Below, one piece after another: positions 35,964-45,378 of a stretch of DNA of 64,000 nt; within the stretch, counting starts at the first letter, position 1, and the number at the start of each line of letters is the position of its first letter. The notes below the pieces were generated by a model that was not told the origin of the DNA, did no database searches, and worked only from the letters and a program-made list of their open reading frames with translations. The stretch covers positions 52,833-116,832 of the forward strand of contig CAVWAL010000006.1 of assembly GCA_963752935.1 (NCBI GenBank). Reading direction: 5' to 3'. This stretch comes from RI-153 sp963752935 (GTDB lineage: Bacteria; Chloroflexota; Anaerolineae; Caldilineales; Caldilineaceae). Made by a program: the position numbers and the translations under genes.

Positions 35964-37229
35964 GTGAAAGAGATTCTCAAGAACCGTTCGCTCTTGATTT
36001 TGGGCCTGGCCGAGTCCATCAGCAACGTCGGCAACTGGATCACCATCATGGCGATCTACGCCATCATCGTCTTTCAGGGCGAGGGCGACGTGCTGGCCAG
36101 CAGCGGCATCATGCTGGCCGGGCTGGGTCCGATGCTGGTCTTCAGCCCGGTGGCAGGCTGGCTCAGCGACCGCTTCGACCGCAAGTGGCTGATGGTCGTC
36201 AGCCAGATCCTGGCCGCCCTGCCCGTGGTGGCGATTATGACCATCGGCCACGGGCTTCTGATCTATGTGCTGCTGGCGCTGCAGTCGATCTTTACGACGG
36301 TGATGCTGCCCGCCCGTCAGGCAGTGATCCCCATGCTGGTTCGGCGCGAGGACCTCTCCCGCGCCAACGCCCTGTTGCAGCAGATCAACAGCTTCGTCAA
36401 GATAGGCGGGCCGATCCTGGGCGGCGCCATTGTCGGCGCGTTGGGTGCACAGACGGCCATGATCGTCGACGTGGTCTCCTTTGGCGTGGCGGCGGGCGTG
36501 CTGCTCCTACTGCCGTCCCTGTCGCCGCAAAGCGAACCCGTCAGCACAGAACCGGCGCAGGCAGATGCGCCTACGCCTGCACTGGGCGGGACCTGGTGGA
36601 CGGTGCTGCGCAGCTCCCCGCGTTTGCGGTTGCTCTTTCTCTCCATCTTTCTGGCGATTGTGATCATCATGGGCTTCGACGTGCTCGGCTCGATCTATGT
36701 GCGCGACGTGCTGCTCTCTGACGAGTCTCTCTTCGGGCTACTGATCGGGCTGGTGGGGTTTGGCTCGCTGCTCTCTGCCGGTTGGCTCATGCTGCGCCGC
36801 CGGCAGCGCGATCCGTGGCACGACCTGACGTGGGGGCTCGCCCTGCTCGGCGCCATTCCGCTGATCATGGCTGTGGGCTACTGGATCAACGATGCACAGA
36901 TCGCCACCATACTGGTTGGCGCCGCTTTGCTCTTCGGCGGCCTGGGCAACGGTTTGATTTCCGTGCAGGTGGGGACCCTGCTGCAACTGCTCTCGCCGCC
37001 TGCCCTGCTGGGCCGAATGGGCGGCATCTTCCAGAGCACCATCGCCGCCGGGCAGTTGATCGCCATCCTGACCACGCCGCTCTTCGTGCCTGCCTTGCTC
37101 TCTATGGGGCACTATTTTGCGCTGTCCACCGCTGCCCTCGTGCTGCTCGTATTGGGGCTGATCACCACCCTACGCCGTAGCCCGGCCCCCAGCCCTGACG
37201 ACGAGTTGACCACGCAGCCGGTGGCGTAG
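35964..37229 (+). CDS. MFS exporter (DHA3/MefA-like)
   Basis: The 421-residue permease has about twelve helices. FSPVAGWLSDRFDRKWLM is the MFS A-motif and PARQAVIPMLV is characteristic of the DHA3 macrolide-efflux group (MefA/enterobactin exporter EntS-like). Translation starts at GTG 35964 after CAGGAGA. Export of a drug or siderophore-like compound is likely, but the substrate is not known. Confidence 0.87.
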   Translation: MKEILKNRSLLILGLAESISNVGNWITIMAIYAIIVFQGEGDVLASSGIMLAGLGPMLVFSPVAGWLSDRFDRKWLMVVSQILAALPVVAIMTIGHGLLIYVLLALQSIFTTVMLPARQAVIPMLVRREDLSRANALLQQINSFVKIGGPILGGAIVGALGAQTAMIVDVVSFGVAAGVLLLLPSLSPQSEPVSTEPAQADAPTPALGGTWWTVLRSSPRLRLLFLSIFLAIVIIMGFDVLGSIYVRDVLLSDESLFGLLIGLVGFGSLLSAGWLMLRRRQRDPWHDLTWGLALLGAIPLIMAVGYWINDAQIATILVGAALLFGGLGNGLISVQVGTLLQLLSPPALLGRMGGIFQSTIAAGQLIAILTTPLFVPALLSMGHYFALSTAALVLLVLGLITTLRRSPAPSPDDELTTQPVA

Positions 37230-37306
37230 GAGAACCGAGTTCTACGATCGGCGGACCGTGCAACGCCGGACCCCCGGCAAGAGAGCGAACGTCGAAGGAA
37301 TGCAGC

Positions 37307-38419
37307 TTGAATCAGGAAAGATCCCAACCAGACCAGGTAGATGTCCTCATTGTAGGTGCTGGCTTATCCGGCCTGACAGCAGCGTCTACCCTGCACCAAC
37401 AAAGGCCGGATCTCACTGTGCGCGTTCTCGACGCGCGCGATCGCGTTGGCGGGCGCATTCTTACCGTCAGCGCATCGACTGGGTACGGCTTTGATTTGGG
37501 GCCGACCTGGGTTTGGCCAGGTCACCGGCATGTTCTGGCTCTGGTCGAGACATTGGGGATTCACCTGTTCCCACAACATGAGACCGGCGATGCGGTCTTC
37601 GACCGGGGTCTTGATGCCTCTCCCCAACGGTTTTCTCCACCATCGGCTGTCATGGAAAGCTGGCGGTTGGCAGGAGGCGTCGGCACATTGACGGAGCGGC
37701 TACTGGCAGAACTGCCGGTCAGTCAGATTCACCTTAACTGTATCGTCCATGAAGTAGCCGAGCAGCCGCACGGGCTGCTGGTCTCGGCTCATACAGCGGA
37801 TGAACCACAAGCGTACCTGGCGCGGCGGGTGATCCTCACACTGCCCCCACGCCTGATCGCCGACACGGTTGTCTTTGCACCGACATTGCCCGATGGCGTC
37901 ATGATGGCGCTGCGTGAGACGCAGACGTGGATGGGGCAGGCCATGAAGGCGCTGCTTGTGTACGACCGTCCCTTCTGGCGCAATAAAGGACTCTCCGGCC
38001 TCGGCGTCAGCTATGCAGGGCCGGTGGCACAGTTCCACGACGCCAGTCCTCCCGATGAGAGTTCCGGCGCGCTCTTCGGCTGGCTGGGCAATCATAGCCA
38101 CGGTCGCACTCTTTCACCAGCAGAAAGGCGACGGGCCGTTATCGACCAGGCCTTGCGCATGTACGGGGGGGAAGCGGCGGCTGTGCGCCATTACGCCGAC
38201 CACAACTGGGCCGAGGATCGATTCACGACCTTCTCGACCGGTGAACTGAAAGAAGAACAAGAGCATCCCCGCTACGGACATCCACTCTTACAGCAGCCGC
38301 AGATGCAGGGACGCCTGCACTGGGCGGGCACAGAGACATCGCCCATCAACGGCGGCTACCTGGACGGCGCCGTCTACAGCGGTCAACGTGCCGCGCACCG
38401 TGTGTTGCAGTCGTTGTGA
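37307..38419 (+). CDS. Flavin-containing amine oxidoreductase
   Basis: The 370-residue protein begins with VLIVGAGLSGLTAA, the FAD-binding GxGxxG motif, followed by LDARDRVGGRI, the second flavin motif of the monoamine oxidase family. The C-terminal GRLHWAGTETSPINGGYLDGAV is the conserved FAD-binding end of amine oxidases. It starts at TTG (37307) after GAAGGA. It is shorter than typical 430-450-residue family members. Substrate is unknown; a phytoene-desaturase or polyamine-oxidase role cannot be separated by sequence alone. Confidence 0.88.
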   Translation: MNQERSQPDQVDVLIVGAGLSGLTAASTLHQQRPDLTVRVLDARDRVGGRILTVSASTGYGFDLGPTWVWPGHRHVLALVETLGIHLFPQHETGDAVFDRGLDASPQRFSPPSAVMESWRLAGGVGTLTERLLAELPVSQIHLNCIVHEVAEQPHGLLVSAHTADEPQAYLARRVILTLPPRLIADTVVFAPTLPDGVMMALRETQTWMGQAMKALLVYDRPFWRNKGLSGLGVSYAGPVAQFHDASPPDESSGALFGWLGNHSHGRTLSPAERRRAVIDQALRMYGGEAAAVRHYADHNWAEDRFTTFSTGELKEEQEHPRYGHPLLQQPQMQGRLHWAGTETSPINGGYLDGAVYSGQRAAHRVLQSL

Positions 38420-38495
38420 TCTAAGAGCACCGGCACCTTCATTTGTTACAGGTCAGCAGCCGGCGACCAACTGGCAGGTACGAAACACGTCGCAG

Positions 38496-38897
38496 CTAGG
38501 CGCCCGGTGGCTTGATCCGGGGCAGGGCATGCAAAGCGAAAGCGACGGCTGCGCCAAACTCTGTCACTCGCCCGAGCAGCGGCACCAAGTCCGGTAGTCC
38601 CAAAGGGGGCGCCATGCCGACCATCCAGACACCCACGTTCAGCAGATAGAATGCCAGCCAGGCAGGGCGCGTATCGCCTCGGGCGGTGTAGAAACGGGGC
38701 AGAATCCAGAAGGCAACGCCGAAGGCCAGTTGTACCGTCCAGCCAACCAGAAGAAACTCCATGTGTGCCGGCAACAGACGCCAGATCAGGGGGTGCAAGG
38801 GCAGGCCCTTGTTCCAGAGCATGGCGGCGCCGAGCGTAAAGCCAACCGCCAGGTAAAGCAGGGCGGCGCGAATATAGAGAACGCTGAGTCTGGGCAT
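38496..38897 (-). CDS. Small four-helix membrane protein, heme-copper oxidase subunit I-like
   Basis: The 133-residue protein has four predicted helices. Its second helix, PAHMEFLLVGWTVQLAFGVA, resembles the heme-ligand helix of NnrS and cbb3-type subunit I (H followed by a VGW..Q..G pattern). It is a paralogue of the gene immediately upstream, 2 bp away, so the two probably form a complex. ATG 38897 is chosen over 38987 because the longer frame overlaps the neighbour. Function is unknown. Confidence 0.65.
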   Translation of the reverse strand: MPRLSVLYIRAALLYLAVGFTLGAAMLWNKGLPLHPLIWRLLPAHMEFLLVGWTVQLAFGVAFWILPRFYTARGDTRPAWLAFYLLNVGVWMVGMAPPLGLPDLVPLLGRVTEFGAAVAFALHALPRIKPPGA

Positions 38898-38899
38898 GG

Positions 38900-39319
38900 C
38901 TACCGCTCCTTGATACGCGGCCAGGTATTGATCACAAACGCCATACCTGCCAGCCATTGCAGAACGGCTGAGATCACGAGTCCCCAACGCCAGACGTCGG
39001 CCGGGCTGACTGTCTGTGCCGGTTCGGCGATGACACGCAACAACAGTCCGCTATTGAGAAGGACAAACGTCACCCAGGCCAGCCAGTCGTGCCCGCGCGG
39101 CTTGTCCTTTGTGTACTTTGGGAACATCCAATAGGCGATGCCGATGATGAGTTGTGTCACCCAGCCGACCATAAAGAGGTGAAAGTAAACCGGTGTCAAA
39201 CCGCTGACGAAGCGGGGCAGGGGGAGCAGTGGCCGCGCCATGACCAGCAGTCCGGCCAGGAAGGCTGCGACCAGGAACACCAGGGCAGACTTGAGAAAGA
39301 TTCGGGTAATCACAGGCAT
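38900..39319 (-). CDS. Small four-helix membrane protein, paralogue of neighbour
   Basis: The 139-residue protein has four helices. PVYFHLFMVGWVTQLIIGIAYWMFPKY contains the same His and VGW..Q..G..W..P pattern as the downstream gene and as heme-binding helices of NnrS/CcoN-like proteins. The pair is arranged head to tail with a 2-bp gap. A heme-binding or redox-sensing role is inferred only from this helix. Confidence 0.68.
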   Translation of the reverse strand: MPVITRIFLKSALVFLVAAFLAGLLVMARPLLPLPRFVSGLTPVYFHLFMVGWVTQLIIGIAYWMFPKYTKDKPRGHDWLAWVTFVLLNSGLLLRVIAEPAQTVSPADVWRWGLVISAVLQWLAGMAFVINTWPRIKER

Positions 39320-39476
39320 GGGAACTATGCTTTCCGTCTTCGTGAAACATCACACGCTATGTTTGGCAGTATAGACAAGGCAAGCAGATATTACTGCGAC
39401 GAAAGTCTCTTGGTTTTTCGAGTTGGACAGTGTGGCTCTCCTCTGCTCTTACGGGGTGAGAGACAAACACAAGTTC

Positions 39477-39840
39477 TCACAACTCGTCTCCATCAGCATG
39501 ACGTCGAGGGCAAGATCTACCCAATTCATCAACGGCGCCTGGGGTTTCCATCGGTTTTCCCAGCGTATAGGCTGCCCAGCCAATCGCATGCGTAGAGATG
39601 GGCGTGGTTAACAACAGAAAGATTCCGATCAACAGACAGCGTGCCATGATCGCCAGGTCTGCGCTGAACACGGCGACCAGCAGAAAGGGAAAGAGACCAA
39701 CCACGGCCGTCTTGCTGGCCACCCTGCCAGCTGCGCCGACGGCTTTCTACCCAAGACAGCGCCCAGGGGTGATTTGCGGCACGGCGTGAAGGCGTTGGAG
39801 ATACTGCGCGATGTGGCCCAAGGCTAGACCAACCGCGAAT
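39477..39840 (-). pseudogene. mnhG: Remnant of Na+/H+ antiporter subunit MrpG/MnhG
   Basis: Two frames together recall the small three-helix MrpG subunit. One holds RLHAVPQITPG, matching the family RLHAAGK..TLG motif. The other holds ALLIGIFLLLTTPISTHAIG-like residues (RCLLIGIFLLLTTPISTHA), matching LLLTSPVASHALARAAY. The N-terminal helix and start are missing and the frames differ, so this is a decayed fragment. No other Mrp subunits are nearby. Confidence 0.6.
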
Positions 39841-40177
39841 GTTTCATGGATGGATACAAGAGGAGCGGCGTGGAACGACGCCGCTCCTCTTGATGTATTA
39901 TACCTCTGCTTGTATACGGTTCTTGGTTCCAAGTCCATTATTGCTACCTTGCTGGTCCTGGCCTGGAAGACGGCGGGCTGTTGGGGCCTCGATCGCTGGG
40001 TCCTGCCCGCCCTGGGCACGCCCTGGCGACCGGGATTGGTCTTTTCTGAAGAAAGAGAGAGAGAAAGGGAAGGCTGTCTAGCGTTGGTCTTCAAGCCACA
40101 TGGCTACAGAGTGCGGCTGGACAGAAGGTGTATCATGAAAATAGCAGACGGAAGGTATAGACAAAGGAGTGTCCGAT

Positions 40178-40420
40178 ATGATGGGTGGTTGGATGTACGG
40201 CATGGGCTGGGGGTGGTTTATTCTGATCCTCTTGCTGATCGTGGTTGTGGTGGGTGTGATGATAGCATCGCGCGGCGGGTGGTCTTCGCGGTCGAGCAGA
40301 GGCACGCCCTCCCCACGCCTTGACTCGAGACAGGCGGAGGAGATCCTCAAAGAGCGCTACGCCCGGGGCGAGATCACGCGCGAGGAGTATGAGCAGATGC
40401 GCCACGATCTAGAGGTCTAG
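40178..40420 (+). CDS. SHOCT-domain small membrane protein
   Basis: The 80-residue protein has one N-terminal transmembrane helix after a Met/Gly/Trp-rich start (MMGGWMYGMGWGW), a short basic linker, and a C-terminal SHOCT motif: AEEILKERYARGEITREEYEQMRHDL. Such proteins are common and of unknown function. AAAGGAG lies 8 nt before the ATG at 40178; a GTG at 40169 is too close to it. The region from 39841 to here shows only a short palindrome and no gene. Confidence 0.8.
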   Translation: MMGGWMYGMGWGWFILILLLIVVVVGVMIASRGGWSSRSSRGTPSPRLDSRQAEEILKERYARGEITREEYEQMRHDLEV

Positions 40421-40520
40421 CGTCAGGCGAGTTGCAAGAGAGGTGCGAATCTGATGAACAGTCGACGTAACTATACAGGTGCGACGCAACAGTAGAATCA
40501 AGAAGAGGATAACGGCATCC

Positions 40521-41087
40521 ATGGACGAGGTAGAGAAATTAACAGGGAAAATTGCGCTGGTAACAGGCGCTTCTAGGGGTTTGGGTAAAGCGGTTGCGCT
40601 GGAACTTGCGCAGGCCGGTGCCTATGTCATCGTTACGGGTCGCAGTACGAGGGGTCATAGTACCCAGAGCGAGCTGCCTGCCACGACGATCGATGACACG
40701 GTGGATGCAGTCCACGAAGCGGGAGGGAAGGCCGAGTCCGTCCAGTGTGATCATACCGATGATGTAGCGGTGAAAGCGCTTGTCGACTATATTGCAGAAC
40801 AACACGGCAGGCTGGATATCCTGGTGAACAACGCCTGGGGCGGGCATGATCCCCATGACGAGTCGAAGTCCGGGGAGGAAGTCTGGGAAGAGCCGTTGGA
40901 CCAGTTCAAACATATGCTTTTGGCAGGACCGTACTCGGATTATGTGACCAGCTTGTTGGTGCTCAAACACCTGATGGGTCCCGGGTGCACTTCAGATTTG
41001 GGGCGAAAGGGCCGGGGACTTCACGAAGGACGAGGCGACATGAGAGAAGACGCCGGCTTGCTGTGGCGAAAAGTCCCCGGCCCTTGA
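40521..41087 (+). pseudogene. Truncated short-chain dehydrogenase
   Basis: The N-terminal half is a normal SDR: KIALVTGASRGLGKAVALELA (split: TGASRGLG is the cofactor motif) and LDILVNNAWGG (NNAG-type motif). After LLVLKHLMGPG the sequence stops resembling the family. The catalytic YxxxK region and the C-terminal half are absent and are replaced by a frame running through an inverted repeat at 41007-41085. The product should be inactive. Confidence 0.75.
41007..41085. repeat. Short element with 15-bp perfect inverted repeats
   Basis: AAGGGCCGGGGACTT (41007-41021) and its complement (41071-41085) bound a 79-bp segment. It lies exactly where the SDR gene loses homology. It may be a small insertion or a hairpin left by a deletion; it could also end transcription. 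Confidence 0.55.
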
Positions 41088-41143
41088 CCTGCCCCCTACT
41101 TGAATGACACCCCGCTGAGCCGCATGGTCACGAGACACAGTAT

Positions 41144-41478
41144 CTATTCTGCCGGCGCCAGAGCGCCTGTTACAGAATCTTCTATGTGGACAATCGCGGG
41201 CACGAGAAGGGCACTGCTACCCACGATTGCAACGGCAATGCCGGTTAGTATCCACCAGAAGCGTCCAGGACGCCTGTAAAGAAGACGACGATCACGGCGA
41301 AGGGAAACGCCGTTGCTGGGCTCAGCCATACGATAAGGATGGCGAGATCGTCCAGGGTCAGGGCCAGCATCTGGGTTACCACTCTGCGCCGAAAGCCACC
41401 CCACACGCCCAGGATGACGCCACCCAGCACTGTGCCCAGACCCACCGCGGACTGCCGCCATCCCCATTTCCACCACAC
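41144..41478 (-). pseudogene. Frameshifted small membrane protein
   Basis: One frame encodes a hydrophobic stretch with LALTLDDLAILIVWLSPATAF, and the next frame continues with GRFWWILTGIAVAIVGSSALLVPAIV, both reading as helices of one small inner-membrane protein. The frames join near 41270-41285. The N-terminus is unclear and no family is assigned. Confidence 0.35.
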
Positions 41479-41539
41479 TGCCTACAAAGTGCGTCAACAC
41501 GAACGCATCGGCTGGATTCTCTAAGTGACTCCCTACTCC

Positions 41540-42566
41540 TTAGAGATGGTGACTAAGATCCGCTAGCGCCTGTTCCAGATGTGCAACAGCCTGGATTTCT
41601 CGGTCCCTGGCTGCCCGAATTTGCTTCGCAAACGTCCGGCGTGTCTGCGCATCCGCCAGTCCTCGCTGGGCTTCGGGCCCCATCGAGTGTCCCCAGAGCC
41701 ACACCTGTGAGGCAAACTCGGCTGTTTCCTCGTAGTACGCAGCCGCTCTGTTCAGTGGCTCGGCTACTTCGGGCACAGCTTTCGCCATCTGGCGCAGATA
41801 ACGCGCCGCCGAGTGACGTTCCTCCAACATGACCACCTGGTCGCTGTGGACCATCACGCGTGTCTCCAACACCTTTGGATGGCCAGGCGGATAGTCGGCG
41901 TCCACTTCCAGGGCATCAGCCCATGCATCGTACGCAGCCAGCCCGCCCACGTGCTCCGGCAAGCCTGGACGCCTGGCAGTCCGTTCCAGATCGACGGCCC
42001 ACTGGAGTGAAGCTGTGAGCGTTGCGCGGTCAGAAGAGCGAGTAGACTGCTTGTGGTCGAGTACGATCAACCCCTTGCCCGCATTCTTGTCCATGGTCTC
42101 GAACCAGTCGCTTTTCTCGTAGTAGCTGCTCCGCTGTTCCTGGAAGTAACTCCACCCGTAGAGGACCTCGCCATCGCAGTCGTAGCCGGCGACAATGCCT
42201 GCCTCAGGCGGACCGATGATACCGAACGAGATCACGGGCCTGCCGCGCCCGATGCTCTCCTGGATGGTCCCGATCATGGCCTCTTTATCAGCGGAATCTT
42301 GCGCAAGGCATATCCAGCGCCTGGAATACACGACGGAACGGCTCGTCACCCAAATAGGATAGATCGATGTTGCCGCCGTCGTCCCGATTCCAGAGCCGGC
42401 GGAATGCTGCGCCGGTCACGCCCATCAAGTAGTCGTAATCACACGCATCGCCGAGGTAGGCCAGGCAGGCGTATAGACAGCCTGGAAATGGAGAGAGGTG
42501 GACGTCGTAGCCCACGCGTGGTACATCTGCCAGAATCATGCGAGTCTGCAATGAGGTTGCTGTCAT
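41540..42566 (-). pseudogene. BtrH/C39-like protein split by one frameshift
   Basis: The first frame (42566-42288) gives 92 residues with PFPGCLYACLAYLGD and YLMGVTGAAFRRLW, which recall the Cys-containing N-terminal domain of BtrH/butirosin-type or C39-like proteins. The second (to 41540) continues with GRGRPVISFGIIGPPEAGIVAGYD and a helical C-terminal half of about 150 residues. They join near 42300-42320 with a one-base offset. Function is unknown; acyl transfer or peptidase-like activity is possible. Confidence 0.6.
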
Positions 42567-42992
42567 TTGTTCGTTCTCCTTTGTGTGATGAGCCCTTCTT
42601 ATTTCTGCATCCCCCTACTACCCTTGCAAAAGTGATGAATGCTTCGCTTCAGCATGGTGAGTAACGGCAACCCATGTTCTCGAATGCAGCTCTTGCCGTA
42701 TTACCAATCTACGCCAATCGTACGGTCAGCGGTAGGGACAGATGACCTCCACTTAGTAGGATAAAAGACAGTGACAGACAGCCTATGAATCAGGGACATC
42801 TAACCCTTCTGATGGTTCAGAGCAGTGTCACACAATAGCAAGAGGTCTGTTTAGACGAAGCTCGAATCCTCTAACTCGGCAGCAAACGGCAGCAACATCA
42901 TGCACACACTGCCGGAGCGCCGGCCTCAAGACGGCTCTAGAGAGGGGATGAATACATCTGAATCTGACCTCAATACAGCGCAGGAGATTCCA
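42567..42992. other. Intergenic region without recognised gene
   Basis: This gap between two divergent genes holds no convincing coding sequence. A stretch near 42865-42885 (AGCTCGAATCCTC) recalls a tRNA T-arm but no cloverleaf can be built. CAGGAG at 42981-42986 is the ribosome site of the next gene. Confidence 0.4.
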
Positions 42993-43860
42993 ATGAACAC
43001 TGCCCCGTTGCGCCCACAGTCCGCCATGACACCATCGCGTCCGGTGGTTTTGTTTTTCACCCTTGCCGGCACTATGCTGGTCGTTCTACCCGACACGCTC
43101 TCTGCCCACCTCTCGAGGGTGGACGAACTACTGCTGCGCATGGTCATCCCGGTTGCCTTCCTGCTCGCACTGGCTCTCATTTACTGGGGGCGCGTGGGAC
43201 GCAGGGGTGGACCATTGGTGGCTACATACTTTATAGCCTCCACTGCATTATTGATCGACTGGTACTTCAGCAACTGGCTGGTCGGCCTGCTGGCCATTCC
43301 CCTGCAATCCCCTGCGGGCTATGCCGTGGACAAGGTTGAGGGCGCCCTACTGATCACCATCATCGTTGTCCTGCTCACTCGAGGCTTCGGGGGGAATCTG
43401 GCTTCACTCTATATGAAACGGGGCAAGCTGAAGCGCTGGCTTACAATCGGCACGGTGAGCTTTGCCTTCTTCCTGTTGACTGCCCCTCTGGCGGCCAAGA
43501 ATCTGTTTTACGCTGGGACGTTGACGTGGGCCACGGTGGCGAACTGGGCGCCATGGATACTGCTCTTTGTGCTGGCAAACATGCTGGGCGAGGAGCTTAT
43601 CTTTCGTGGGCTACTTTTGCCCCGGATAGCGCGAACGATCGGTGACACTTCGGCTGTTCTCGTGGTCACCGCGGCCTTCACTCTGTGGCACATTGGAGGG
43701 GCGACCTACACAGCGACGCTCCCCCTTTACCTGGAGATCGTGTTCGCGCTCGGCCTGGCCTGGGCCTATGTCGTCCGTAGCACAGAAGCCTCTGGGGTGC
43801 GTGCTCTTGCATACCGGCACAGACAGCCCCCTCGTGATCGGTCTCATCTCACTGCTTTGA
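42993..43860 (+). pseudogene. CPBP-family intramembrane glutamic protease, C-terminal frameshift
   Basis: The protein is a polytopic membrane protease of the CPBP/Abi (CAAX protease) family. Helix-borne motifs are GEELIFRGLLLP, the catalytic Glu pair and Arg, and FTLWHIGG, the first catalytic His. The third motif, VLLHTGTDSPL, lies in the next frame, which ends at 43860; the switch occurs near 43788-43795 and behaves as one extra base. The uncorrected frame runs on to 44087 without homology. The start at 42993 has CAGGAG 6 nt upstream. Such proteases act in prenyl-protein maturation or bacteriocin immunity. Confidence 0.78.
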
Positions 43861-43975
43861 ACCAAGACTTCGCCACGGGCCAGGGCTGCGACAGAAAGAC
43901 GCAACTCTCGCCCCTGGAGACAATCGAGGTGAGGCGGATGAGGGCAGTCGGTGATCTGCTGCTGTGGGTGGAGCC

Positions 43976-44269
43976 TCAGAACACCTTTCTCAGCTTCTGC
44001 CACCAACTCTCCTTTTCAGCCATTTCCTCTTCTACAGGAACTTCGCCTCTACGATACCACTTGCCACTCCTGGCATCCTGGACGTAGTCGCGGTTCATAG
44101 CATCCCAGGCGATTTGGTGAGCGAGTGATTCACGCGTGAGGCCGTGATGTCCGCCGCCAGGTTGCATCTCCCAGGCGGCGTTGTAAGCCTCCAGATAGAT
44201 CTTCTGCATCTCGTCCGGCAATGTCTCACGGATAGTGGATGGCAATTTGCTCTTGTCTGCGTAATACAT
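43976..44269 (-). CDS. ChaB family protein
   Basis: The 97-residue protein matches ChaB: MYYADKSKLPSTIRETLP, then MQKIYLEAYNAAWE and SLAHQIAWDAMNRDY. ChaB was named for a proposed role in cation transport regulation, but its true function is unclear. It is the last gene of a three-gene operon with the LysM protein (15 bp upstream) and a membrane protein. Confidence 0.85.
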   Translation of the reverse strand: MYYADKSKLPSTIRETLPDEMQKIYLEAYNAAWEMQPGGGHHGLTRESLAHQIAWDAMNRDYVQDARSGKWYRRGEVPVEEEMAEKESWWQKLRKVF

Positions 44270-44284
44270 AGCGAACCTCCTTGC

Positions 44285-45367
44285 TCATGGATCGATCTGA
44301 ACGTAAAGCGTATAATCGGCACTCCAGTCCCCAAAGTTGACAACCTGAATTCGGTAATCCTGAGTCAGGGGGAGTGTCATATCCCAGCCAGGACTACCGA
44401 CTTCGCCTCGCTTGTAGATCTGTCCATCGCTGACGCCTTGCAGGCTGAAGTTGACCAGGCTTCCGGCAGACATCAGGGTGACGTGCATCTGCTGGCCGGC
44501 CAGGGCGCGCAGCAGGTAGGACTTGCTCTGCTGCGCCGCCAACGTCCCCATTCGGGTCGCCGAGATGGCGCCGGGCGCAAATTGAATACGCTCTGTGGTG
44601 GTGGGTGTGGGCAGCGCATCGATCTGCACATAGAAGGTGTAGGCAACCGGTGTGGATGAGGTGGTGGCCACCTGCACCAGATAGTCCTGGGTCATGGGCA
44701 GTGTGCCGCTCCAACTGCGGCTTTCGTTCTCCAGCCGTTTGAACGGAATGCCGTCGCTCAACCCCTGCAGCGAGAAGTTGACGCTGCCATCCGTCGAGTT
44801 GACCTGGGCGTAGAGCATTTGCCCCGCCAGCGCGCGCAGCACGTACTCTTTGCGGACGGGGAACTGCACCGTACCCTGGCGCGTGGCCGAGGTGGCGCCT
44901 GCGGCAAACTGGATGCGCTCAGCTCCGCTGGGGATGACGCCCCCCGCCGGAATGGTCAGCCACTGCCCCGCATAGATACGGGTGGTGGCAAGTCCATTGG
45001 CCGCCATGATTGCCTGCACCGTGGTGCCAAAGCGCTGGGCGATTCTACTCAACGTGTCTCCCCGCACCACCTGATAGCGGATGGGCTGTGGCGTGGTGTC
45101 GCCTGGGATCACCAGTCGCTGACCCACATAGATGCGGGTTCCGGTGAGTGCGTTGGCGGTCATAATCGCCTGCACAGTAGTATCGTAGCGACGAGCAATG
45201 GCCGACAGCGTATCCCCCGCACGAACAATGTAGATCGTCTGCTGCAGGGCAGGTCCGGTCTCCACCGCGGCGGAAACAGGAACGGCGGACGCGGGGACGG
45301 CGAGAACAGCCAGCAGAAGCGCCACCCCCAGGATTGTCGTCAGCTTCATGATTGAAACGGTGCGCAT
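44285..45367 (-). CDS. Secreted double-LysM protein with two PPC-like domains
   Basis: The 360-residue protein starts at ATG 45367 after AAGGAGA, with a signal peptide (ILGVALLLAVLAVPASA). Two LysM domains (IVRAGDTLSAIARRYDTT and VVRGDTLSRIAQRFGTT, about residues 45-90 and 97-142) bind peptidoglycan or chitin-like glycans. Two similar C-terminal domains of about 100 residues follow (each RIQFA.GA.SATR.GT...YLLRALAGQ), related to bacterial pre-peptidase (PPC) sandwiches. The frame open up to 45745 only overlaps the next gene. It lies 11 bp after the membrane protein gene. Confidence 0.88.
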   Translation of the reverse strand: MRTVSIMKLTTILGVALLLAVLAVPASAVPVSAAVETGPALQQTIYIVRAGDTLSAIARRYDTTVQAIMTANALTGTRIYVGQRLVIPGDTTPQPIRYQVVRGDTLSRIAQRFGTTVQAIMAANGLATTRIYAGQWLTIPAGGVIPSGAERIQFAAGATSATRQGTVQFPVRKEYVLRALAGQMLYAQVNSTDGSVNFSLQGLSDGIPFKRLENESRSWSGTLPMTQDYLVQVATTSSTPVAYTFYVQIDALPTPTTTERIQFAPGAISATRMGTLAAQQSKSYLLRALAGQQMHVTLMSAGSLVNFSLQGVSDGQIYKRGEVGSPGWDMTLPLTQDYRIQVVNFGDWSADYTLYVQIDP

Positions 45368-45378
45368 AGATTCTCCTT

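Noticed and set aside
42280..42330. TGA ending the first BtrH-like frame as a possible second selenocysteine codon
   Set aside because: The downstream homology continues in another frame and a TAA follows immediately, so it is a frameshift, not recoding.
42860..42890. tRNA-like T-arm (CTCGAATCC)
   Set aside because: No acceptor stem, anticodon arm or D-arm could be paired around it.
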